The notes beneath the pieces were generated by a model that saw only the letters and a program-made list of their open reading frames with translations, ran no database searches and was not told the DNA's origin. Positions 34,406 through 40,741 of a DNA stretch of 42,866 bases are shown in pieces. The stretch comes from Clostridiales bacterium (GTDB taxonomy: Bacteria; Bacillota; Clostridia; Lachnospirales; Lachnospiraceae): positions 1 to 42,866 of the forward strand of contig JAQXLK010000278.1 in assembly GCA_029012085.1 (NCBI GenBank). The letters are read 5' to 3'. A program made the translations under genes and the position numbers. Position 1 is the stretch's first letter. Every line of letters begins with the position of its first letter.

Positions 34406-34686
34406 AATTCTACCTCCATATCACTATCTTCTAACAATTCATCAAAAATCGAGGACAGTGCATCTAACTCCTTCTCGTCCTCTACAAAAGAATACATGCC
34501 ATATTCCGCATCTTTTTCGTCCGCATTTTCCTTCAGAATAAAGCACTCTATATCTTCTTCATCTGCCTCTTCAACCGGTGCAACCAGATAATAATTCACA
34601 CCCATTAATGTCGTCTGCTCCAAAACAAAAAATTCTGCCTCTTCACCATCTTCAAAGGTGATTACAATTGTTTCTAACTCTTCCAT
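34402..34686 (-). CDS. DUF1292 family protein (YrzB-like)
   Basis: Encodes 94 residues, very acidic, with the DUF1292 pattern: ETIVITFEDGEEAEFFVLEQTTLMG, then NYYLVAPVEEADEEDIECFILKE. The family is widespread in Firmicutes, consistently placed after ireB and ruvX, and its function is unknown. Here it keeps that position and overlaps the RNase J start by four bases, so the two are translationally coupled. Confidence 0.88.
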   Translation of the reverse strand: MEELETIVITFEDGEEAEFFVLEQTTLMGVNYYLVAPVEEADEEDIECFILKENADEKDAEYGMYSFVEDEKELDALSSIFDELLEDSDMEVEF

Positions 34687-34753
34687 ATCTTAATCCTTTC
34701 TATTACTCATTCTTCAAAATAAAAACGTTCCTCTTCTAAAATATCCGTATCTC

Positions 34754-35176
34754 TCACTGTCTATTCGCATCCAAATAGCTTTGCAGAATAATAGCCGCTG
34801 CCATCTTATCCACATATTCCTTCCGGTGTTCCCTTCGAACCCCTGATTCCATTAAAATACGCTCTGACTCCACCGTTGTCAGGCGCTCATCCTGCAAATA
34901 TACCGTAAGTCCCGTTCTTCGCTCAATATGCTCCTTAAATTCTTCCGTCGCCTTCGCTCTCGGTCCTACCGTATTGTTCATATTCTTCGGATATCCAAGC
35001 ACAACAAATGAAACCTCATACTCCTCAATAATAGACTCTATCTCGGCCAAGGTCTTTCGTAACTTATTCTCCGACTTTCTTTCTATGGTACGAATAGGCT
35101 GCGCAGTAATTCCCAACTCATCACTAAGGGCTACACCAACCGTCTTAGTACCATAATCCAGTCCTAAAATCCGCAT
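34754..35176 (-). CDS. ruvX: Holliday junction resolvase-like / pre-16S rRNA nuclease
   Basis: A 140-residue YqgF/RuvX protein with an RNase H-like fold. [19 protein letters not shown] carries the first catalytic Asp, [14 protein letters not shown] the substrate loop, LQDERLTT the Glu, and the C-terminal [13 protein letters not shown] the last Asp. YqgF cleaves the 5' end of pre-16S rRNA in Escherichia coli; a role at Holliday junctions was proposed earlier. AGGAG lies seven bases before the ATG. The gene follows ireB by 10 bases, as in most Firmicutes. Confidence 0.92.
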   Translation of the reverse strand: MRILGLDYGTKTVGVALSDELGITAQPIRTIERKSENKLRKTLAEIESIIEEYEVSFVVLGYPKNMNNTVGPRAKATEEFKEHIERRTGLTVYLQDERLTTVESERILMESGVRREHRKEYVDKMAAAIILQSYLDANRQ

Positions 35177-35186
35177 CCTGCATCTC

Positions 35187-35456
35187 CTATTGCTTCAGTC
35201 TTGTCTCAATATAATTCTCTAACAAAACTTCAATAATCTCATCTCTTTCCGCTTTCATAATCAAACTTCTGGCATTCTTATAACTGGTGATATACGTTGG
35301 ATCACCACTCATAACATACCCAACAATCTGACTCACCGGATTATATCCTTTTTCAGATAGCGCAGTATACACCTGAGCCAGAATCTCTGTCACAGAAAGA
35401 TTCGTGTCTTTCACTACTTCTACAAATTGTGTATTAAATGTACTTTGATTATTCAT
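35187..35456 (-). CDS. ireB: IreB family regulatory phosphoprotein
   Basis: An 89-residue protein of the IreB (UPF0297, YrzL) family, with the conserved core [35 protein letters not shown] and KNARSLI. In Enterococcus IreB is phosphorylated by the Ser/Thr kinase IreK on an N-terminal Thr pair and negatively controls cephalosporin resistance; here the N-terminal Thr are present (QSTFNTQF) but not adjacent, so phosphorylation is uncertain. It starts the cluster ireB-ruvX-DUF1292, which is standard in Firmicutes. A clear promoter precedes it. Confidence 0.9.
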   Translation of the reverse strand: MNNQSTFNTQFVEVVKDTNLSVTEILAQVYTALSEKGYNPVSQIVGYVMSGDPTYITSYKNARSLIMKAERDEIIEVLLENYIETRLKQ

Positions 35457-35484
35457 AATATCACGTCCTTATTTCGATACATCT

Positions 35485-35513
35485 ATGATAATATATTTTT
35501 ACAAAAGTTGCAA
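35485..35513 (-). promoter_or_regulatory. Promoter of the ireB-ruvX-rnj-trhP cluster
   Basis: On the minus strand TTGCAA (35508-35513), a 17-base spacer and TATCAT (35485-35490) lie about 30 bases before the ireB ATG. No other strong promoter is seen down to trhP, and several junctions overlap, so this probably drives an eight-gene operon. Confidence 0.7.
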
Positions 35514-35607
35514 CCCGTATCTTCAATTGCTGACCATTTTTAATCAGATATTCTGCTCATTTTCGACATTTCAGGCAGACATCCCTACAACCTATCCGAT
35601 AAAACTG

Positions 35608-36963
35608 TTACTTTTCAACACATATAATACTTTCATCTAACTTCATAGAAAGTACCTGATTGACAACATTACATTCATACGGAAATTTCACTTTCACATA
35701 TCTTTTCGTATGACCTTCATAATATTGTATTCCCTCTATCTCCTCTTTCATCTCTTCTACCAGTACTTCATCTTCAAAGCCCGCAAGTGAGTCTTCAAAA
35801 TCCTTCTTCTGCCCCGCCGTTAACGCAAGCAAAACATCACTTCTTTGATTCTTTATTTCTTCTGATACTTGGTCAGGCATACGTTCTGCTACCGTTCCTG
35901 CTCTTACAGAGTACTTAAATACATGAATTTCATACAGTCCAATCCGTTTCAAATTCCTGACTGTTTCTTCAAACTCCTCCTCTGTCTCCCCTGGAAAGCC
36001 CACAATCACATCCGTAGTCAGTGCCGGCTTATCAAAGTATCTTCTTAACATTTCACACTTTTCTTCAAATTCTTCGATAGTATATTTTCGGTTCATTCTT
36101 TTCAAAGTCGCATTGCAGGCACTCTGCAACGACAGATGAAAATGTGGACACATCTTTTCGCTTTTCGAAATTTTATCCAAAAATTCTTCCGTGATAATTC
36201 TCGGTTCTAACGAACCTAAACGAATGCGTTTTACTTCGGGGATTGCAGCAATCATTTCTACCAAATCACCCAGATTAGATGTTCTTTCTATGCTGTCATC
36301 ATACTCTACGTTTGACTCATTAAAATCCAATCCATAAGAAGAAATATGAATTCCGGTAAGAACAAACTCTTTCACTCCGGCTTTCGCTAACTTGGTAATC
36401 TCTTTTAGTATATTTTCCGGCTTTCTGCTCCGGACTCTGCCCCGGGTATAGGGAATGATACAATAGGAACAAAACTGATTGCATCCATCCTGAATCTTTA
36501 TATATGCTCTCTGATGATCTAAATGTGAAGCTTCCAGACTTCCCATCTCCTCATATTCCTTCGTTTGATTTATATCCACATAAAAATCACTCTTATGGTG
36601 TTCATCCACATATTCTCTTATTACTTCTACAATATCTTTTTTACAGTTATTGCTGACAACGATATCAATAAAGTCTTCGTCTTTCAAAACATCATGTTCT
36701 GCATTCACATAACAGCCTGCCGCAACAATAATTGCTTCCGGATTCCATTTTTTCGCCCGCCTTAACATCTGCCTTGACTTTTTCTGTGCCATATTCGTAA
36801 CAGAACAGGTATTAACGATATAAATATCTGCCACATCCTCCGGTTCTACCACTGCAATCCCGGCTAAAATCAATTTATCCTTCATTGCATCCGCCTCATA
36901 TTTATTCACCTTGCAGCCAAGATTAATGATAGCTGCACTTAGTTTTCTCTTTTCTAAATCCAT
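35608..36963 (-). CDS. mtaB: tRNA t6A37 methylthiotransferase
   Basis: A 451-residue radical-SAM methylthiotransferase of the MtaB (YqeV) subfamily. The N-terminal UPF0004 domain has the three cluster Cys in NLGCKVNKYEADAM, NTCSVTN and AAGCYVN. The radical-SAM cluster motif is QDGCNQFCSYCIIPYTRGRVRSR near residue 160 (CxxxCxxC). A C-terminal TRAM-like domain follows. The GCKVN.YE form distinguishes MtaB from MiaB (GCQMN). The enzyme converts t6A to ms2t6A at position 37 of ANN-decoding tRNAs. AGAGGA precedes the ATG. It is monocistronic or loosely linked to ireB, 150 bases downstream. Confidence 0.92.
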   Translation of the reverse strand: MDLEKRKLSAAIINLGCKVNKYEADAMKDKLILAGIAVVEPEDVADIYIVNTCSVTNMAQKKSRQMLRRAKKWNPEAIIVAAGCYVNAEHDVLKDEDFIDIVVSNNCKKDIVEVIREYVDEHHKSDFYVDINQTKEYEEMGSLEASHLDHQRAYIKIQDGCNQFCSYCIIPYTRGRVRSRKPENILKEITKLAKAGVKEFVLTGIHISSYGLDFNESNVEYDDSIERTSNLGDLVEMIAAIPEVKRIRLGSLEPRIITEEFLDKISKSEKMCPHFHLSLQSACNATLKRMNRKYTIEEFEEKCEMLRRYFDKPALTTDVIVGFPGETEEEFEETVRNLKRIGLYEIHVFKYSVRAGTVAERMPDQVSEEIKNQRSDVLLALTAGQKKDFEDSLAGFEDEVLVEEMKEEIEGIQYYEGHTKRYVKVKFPYECNVVNQVLSMKLDESIICVEK

Positions 36964-37245
36964 ACATATCCTCTATTCCAATTATTTTTTATTTGTTACG
37001 TTATCTGTTTACTTGTTTCCAATACACAGCTTCGAATCCGAAAAAATTGTTTTCCATAAAGGCTATTTGCATCCGTTGGTACTTAGGCTGCGTTCTTTGC
37101 AGCCTTATGTACCACTACGCATGCAACTAAGCGCAAGCGAGCCTGGTTGGAAACAATTTTATCGGATTCGGAGCGTCCGTCTGGTCAAACTGTGAAAAGT
37201 AACAACAGTAACTCTTCTCTTCCCTCTCCAAACACGGATTTTCTA
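36964..37245. other. Intergenic region between divergent mtaB and the HPr-like gene
   Basis: The divergent genes mtaB (-) and the HPr-like gene (+) are separated by 359 bases. Most of the gap is the 146-bp foldback element at 37029-37174; the HPr-like promoter and operator occupy the right-hand end. No strong mtaB promoter is seen between the element and mtaB, although the short AT-rich stretch 36975-37005 could hold one. Small open frames across the element have no ribosome binding site. Confidence 0.55.
37029..37174. repeat. 146-bp nested foldback (MITE-like or structured RNA) element
   Basis: The ends 37029-37055 and 37149-37174 are inverted repeats (GCTtCGAATCCGA.. against ..TCGGATTCGgAGC, continuing through AAAATTGTTT.CC) with about three differences. 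Inside, further arms pair in strict nesting: GGCT (37061-37064) with AGCC (37140-37143), TTGCAT (37067-37072) with ATGCAA (37121-37126), GGTAC (37078-37082) with GTACC (37109-37113), and AGGCTGC (37085-37091) with GCAGCCT (37099-37105). The whole element can therefore fold into one long hairpin. It contains no gene and no clear target-site duplication. A non-autonomous transposable foldback element and a structured transcript both fit. Confidence 0.7.
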
Positions 37246-37274
37246 TTGACTTTTAATTGTTAAAAAGTTATCAT
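37246..37274 (+). promoter_or_regulatory. Strong promoter of the HPr-like gene
   Basis: TTGACT (37246-37251), a 17-base spacer and TATCAT (37269-37274) form a near-consensus sigma-A promoter, about 50 bases before the ATG at 37323. Confidence 0.8.
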
Positions 37275-37280
37275 GATAAC
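37267..37280. promoter_or_regulatory. 14-bp perfect palindrome over the -10 box (candidate operator)
   Basis: GTTATCATGATAAC reads the same on both strands and covers the -10 hexamer and the bases just downstream. A dimeric repressor bound here would block the HPr-like promoter. No regulator gene adjoins it. Confidence 0.5.
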
Positions 37281-37322
37281 GAAAGCGTGAATCCGTTCAC
37301 TATATTTTTAGGAGGGTGTACT

Positions 37323-37553
37323 ATGAAATCAGTTAAAATCTCATTAAATTCTATCGACAAAGTAAAAAGTTTCGTTAATGACATTGCAAAATTTGATGCC
37401 GAATTTGATTTAGTATCCGGAAGATATGTAATCGATGCCAAGTCCATTATGGGAATCTTCAGTTTAGATATCTCCCAGCCAATCACACTGAATATTCATA
37501 CAGAGGGTGATGATACAGATATCATGAAGGCATTAGAACCATATATCGTCTAA
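37323..37553 (+). CDS. HPr/Crh-like regulatory protein lacking the active-site histidine
   Basis: A 76-residue HPr-fold protein. The region around regulatory Ser46 of HPr is well kept (AKSIMGIFSLDIS, Ser41 here). The active-site loop that in HPr reads GIHARPA is replaced by SIDKVKSF, so the phosphotransfer His15 is missing. Bacillus Crh likewise lacks His15 and keeps Ser46, acting in catabolite control through HPr kinase and CcpA rather than in sugar transport. The same role is plausible here, but an unrelated regulatory use is possible. AGGAGGG lies seven to eight bases before the ATG. The gene is monocistronic with a strong promoter and terminator. The frame extends 22 codons upstream without a ribosome binding site. 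Confidence 0.82.
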   Translation: MKSVKISLNSIDKVKSFVNDIAKFDAEFDLVSGRYVIDAKSIMGIFSLDISQPITLNIHTEGDDTDIMKALEPYIV

Positions 37554-37593
37554 TCGTAACACACTTGAATGAATTTAATACAGCATACAACTG

Positions 37594-37625
37594 AGAGGAA
37601 CTGATCAGCCAGTTCCTCTTTTTTG
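37594..37625 (+). terminator. Rho-independent terminator of the HPr-like gene
   Basis: AGAGGAACTG (37594-37603) pairs perfectly with CAGTTCCTCT (37610-37619) around a six-base loop and is followed by TTTTTT. It lies 41 bases after the stop, and between two convergent genes, so it may also serve thiI on the other strand. Confidence 0.92.
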
Positions 37626-37640
37626 CATGTGCGATAAAAT

Positions 37641-38822
37641 CTAAATAACCGCCTCAACAATCTCTACCGTTTCAATCGCTGTCTTCACCAAATCCTCTAT
37701 CTCATCTTTCAGTTTTTCCTCTGACCGCTTAATAACCTCCAGTATCGGTTTCGTCACCGGATGTTTTGCCACAAAAATGGTACAACAGTCCTCATATGGA
37801 AGAATGGACGTCTCATACGTACGAATCTGTTCCGAAATATCAATAATCTCCTGCTTGTCCATTCCAATACAAGGGCGAAATACCGGTATTGTACACACCT
37901 CATTGGTACATGCTAAACTCTGCATAGTCTGGCTTGCTACCTGTCCAATACTTTCACCTGTAATCAATGCCTGACATTTATTCTCTTTTGCTAAATGTTC
38001 TGCTATCCGCATCATATACCGGCGCATAATAATCGTAAGTTCTTCATGAGGACACTTCTCATAAATAGCAAGCTGAATATCTGTGAAATTAACGATATGC
38101 AGACGTATTTTTCCCGAAAATCCCGATACAATCTTTGCAAGATCAATTACCTTTTGTTTTGCCCTCTCAGAAGTATACGGAGGAGCATTAAAATATACAG
38201 CTTCTAATTCCACACCTCGCTTGGAAATCATATACCCCGCAACCGGTGAGTCAATTCCACCGGAAAGCAGCAGCATCGCTTTTCCATTGGTTCCAACCGG
38301 CAGTCCACCGGCTCCTTTTATGGTCTCTGAATAAAAATATACCTTATCCCGTATCTCTACATTCAGTAACACATCCGGTTTGTGAACATCCACTTTAATA
38401 TTTGGAAATGCCTCAAGAAGATAATGTCCCAGTTCACTGTTAATCTCCATCGACTTCATCGGATATGATTTATTTCCTCTTCGTGCATTTACTTTGAACG
38501 TAAATGGCTTCTCCCCATAGCATACCTTCATATAATCAATCGCTGCTTTTTTAATTGTTTCGAAATCCGTACTTTCCTCCACAACAACCGGACAGATTCC
38601 AACAATACCAAATACCTTTTTTAGTTCCTCAATGGTATCCTCGTAATCATAGGCCGATTCTGCCTCCACAAAAATTCTTCCATATTCTCTGCGGATTTGA
38701 AACTCCCCCAAAGAATTAAGATGCTGTTTGATCTGCTTGCACAAAATATCTTCAAACACGTAACGATTTTTCCCTTTTGTTCCAATCTCTGCATACTTTA
38801 TCAAAAACGCCTTGTATTCCAT
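37641..38822 (-). CDS. thiI: tRNA 4-thiouridine synthetase
   Basis: A 393-residue ThiI. The N-terminal ferredoxin-like and THUMP domains (about 1-165) are followed by a PP-loop ATPase domain with LLLSGGIDSPVAGYM near residue 180. There is no C-terminal rhodanese domain, as in Bacillus ThiI, so sulfur must come directly from a partner cysteine desulfurase, which is the gene just upstream. The enzyme adenylates and thiolates U8 of tRNA and, in some bacteria, supplies sulfur for thiamine thiazole. AGGAGG lies about seven bases before the ATG; 16 bases separate it from the desulfurase. Confidence 0.93.
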   Translation of the reverse strand: MEYKAFLIKYAEIGTKGKNRYVFEDILCKQIKQHLNSLGEFQIRREYGRIFVEAESAYDYEDTIEELKKVFGIVGICPVVVEESTDFETIKKAAIDYMKVCYGEKPFTFKVNARRGNKSYPMKSMEINSELGHYLLEAFPNIKVDVHKPDVLLNVEIRDKVYFYSETIKGAGGLPVGTNGKAMLLLSGGIDSPVAGYMISKRGVELEAVYFNAPPYTSERAKQKVIDLAKIVSGFSGKIRLHIVNFTDIQLAIYEKCPHEELTIIMRRYMMRIAEHLAKENKCQALITGESIGQVASQTMQSLACTNEVCTIPVFRPCIGMDKQEIIDISEQIRTYETSILPYEDCCTIFVAKHPVTKPILEVIKRSEEKLKDEIEDLVKTAIETVEIVEAVI

Positions 38823-38838
38823 AATACGTTCCTCCTAA

Positions 38839-39981
38839 TTATTTTCTCGTAAATCTTCTAAGAACCGGCAACAATTCTCCTAAAACTTTTACCGTATATT
38901 CCGCTTCTTCTACAGTATTAAACTCACTGAAACTAAAGCGCAGTGTGGACTCTAACAAATCTTTTTCCAGACCGATTGCCTTCAACACACCACTGACTGC
39001 CGGGTGATTGGATGAGCAGGCCGAACCGGCCGACACACATATTCCCTTATCTTCTAATGCATGAAGCAATACCTCACTTCGCACTCCTTTGAAACTTAAG
39101 CTTGCAATATGAGGTGCCTCACCGGAATGATTGGTTACATCCTGCAATTGCAATGCACCTTCAATCAATGTCCTTTTTACCTGCTCCATCCGGCTTTTGT
39201 TTTCATCCATTCTTCCATATATTATCTCAACCGCTTTCCCCATTCCCGCAATGGCCGCCGTATTTTCCGTTCCGGAGCGAAGTCCTTTTTCCTGTCCTCC
39301 TCCATATAGAACCGGCTTAATCTTTACTCTGCTGTCCACAAACAATGCTCCGCTTCCCTTTGGACCATGAATTTTGTGACCACTCATAGAAAGCACATCT
39401 ACACCAAGCCGTTTTGGATAAAGTATCATCTTTCCAAATGCCTGAACTGCATCTACGTGATATACAATGTTCGGATTATATTCTTTCACTATGTGGGCAA
39501 TCTCTTCAATCGGTTCTATCGTTCCAATCTCATTATTCACAGCCATGGTTGACACCAATATGGTATCCTCACATAAAGACTGCCTTAAATCCTCAAGGTC
39601 TACTTTTCCAGAAGAATCCACCTTAAGAAAGGTGACCCGAAATCCCAAATCCTGTAAATACAGAATTGGATTATAGACGGACGCATGCTCAATTCCTGTC
39701 GTTATAATATGCTTTCCGGCTCTTTGATTTGCAAGCGCCGTTCCTATTAGTGCAAGGTTATTCGCCTCCGTTCCACCTGAAGTAAATGTAATCTCAGATG
39801 CCTCGCATTTTAACTGTCTGCTAATTACTTCCCTGGCATAACGGATATACTTTTCAGCGCCTACTCCCATTTTGTGCATGGAAGATGGATTACCATACTC
39901 CACATCCATCGTCTCTAACATGATTTCCCGTACTTCCGGGATGATTTTTGTTGTTGCTGCATTATCAAAATATACGTCCAT
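38839..39981 (-). CDS. Cysteine desulfurase (NifS/NifZ-like), ThiI partner
   Basis: A 380-residue PLP enzyme of the NifS/IscS class. The start MDVYFDNAATTKIIPEVREIM is typical. The PLP lysine is in SGHKIHGPKGSG near residue 203, the PLP-contact His in TTGIEHASV, and the active-site Cys in SAGSACSSNHPAVSG near residue 325, in the long class I-type loop. It releases sulfur from cysteine as a persulfide. Its position directly before a rhodanese-less thiI matches the Bacillus nifZ-thiI pair, which serves 4-thiouridine synthesis. AAGGAGA precedes the ATG. Confidence 0.92.
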   Translation of the reverse strand: MDVYFDNAATTKIIPEVREIMLETMDVEYGNPSSMHKMGVGAEKYIRYAREVISRQLKCEASEITFTSGGTEANNLALIGTALANQRAGKHIITTGIEHASVYNPILYLQDLGFRVTFLKVDSSGKVDLEDLRQSLCEDTILVSTMAVNNEIGTIEPIEEIAHIVKEYNPNIVYHVDAVQAFGKMILYPKRLGVDVLSMSGHKIHGPKGSGALFVDSRVKIKPVLYGGGQEKGLRSGTENTAAIAGMGKAVEIIYGRMDENKSRMEQVKRTLIEGALQLQDVTNHSGEAPHIASLSFKGVRSEVLLHALEDKGICVSAGSACSSNHPAVSGVLKAIGLEKDLLESTLRFSFSEFNTVEEAEYTVKVLGELLPVLRRFTRK

Positions 39982-39991
39982 CTCTATCTCC

Positions 39992-40741
39992 TTATGATTC
40001 CTCCTCTAACACAAACATGAGAAGGGATAAAATTGTCATACCTGCCGTCTCTGTCCGCAAAATACGATGTCCCAATGACAGCACATTGCCACCAATCGAT
40101 TCAATTATCTCCACCTCAGAGGCCTCAAATCCCCCCTCAGGACCGATAAATATTCCAATCCGTTTCTTATCCTTCGCTTCTCTTATCAGACGTCTGGCTG
40201 CCTCCATTCCTTCTGCATTTTCATATGGCAGCAGTATATAATCCATTTCTTTTGCATACTCGCATGCCTCTTTCAAAGACATCACTTTTGTCACTTCCGG
40301 AACCATTCCCCGTTTAGACTGTTTTGCTGCACTCAATGAAATGGCATTTAGACGTTCTAACTTCTTTGCTGCCTTTTTTTCGTCTAACTTCACCACACAG
40401 CGCTTCCTGCTAACCGGAACCACTTCAAAGGCTCCAAGCTCCACCGCTTTTTGCACAATGGTCTCTAGCTTATCTCCCTTGGGATAACCTTGAAACAATG
40501 TAATCTTTGCCGGCAGTTCCCTTGCATTGGCAAAAACATCTGCAATATCCAATAATACGCTCTCTTCTTCAGTATTATATCCAATAATCACACATAGATA
40601 CTCTTTTTCTCCTCCGGCACTGATAAGAACCTCTTCTCCTTTTTTCAGACGGAGAACATTCCGCATATGATTATAATCCTCACCAGTTATTACAACAGGA
40701 CTGTTATTCAATTGACTCTGTTTTACAAAAAACCGATACAT
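39992..40741 (-). CDS. rsmE: 16S rRNA m3U1498 methyltransferase
   Basis: A 249-residue SPOUT-family methyltransferase. The N-terminal PUA-like part has the typical HMRNVLRLKKGE motif; the C-terminal knot has GPEGGFEASEVE near residue 205 and LSLGHRILRTETAGM, both RsmE hallmarks. It methylates U1498 of 16S rRNA. The ATG at 40741 (MYRFFVKQSQL) is preferred, with GGGAGA seven bases upstream; an earlier in-frame ATG would extend it by 11 residues without a ribosome binding site. The first 38 bases overlap the end of the yfhO-like gene in another frame. Confidence 0.93.
   Translation of the reverse strand: MYRFFVKQSQLNNSPVVITGEDYNHMRNVLRLKKGEEVLISAGGEKEYLCVIIGYNTEEESVLLDIADVFANARELPAKITLFQGYPKGDKLETIVQKAVELGAFEVVPVSRKRCVVKLDEKKAAKKLERLNAISLSAAKQSKRGMVPEVTKVMSLKEACEYAKEMDYILLPYENAEGMEAARRLIREAKDKKRIGIFIGPEGGFEASEVEIIESIGGNVLSLGHRILRTETAGMTILSLLMFVLEEES

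Noticed and set aside
37029-37174. tRNA or known riboswitch
   Set aside because: No cloverleaf with a T-loop consensus and no riboswitch signature that I recognise; the nesting of stems is that of a single long hairpin.
36911-37195. 94-codon plus-strand frame across the foldback element
   Set aside because: It begins antisense to mtaB, crosses the nested inverted repeats and has no ribosome binding site or domain.
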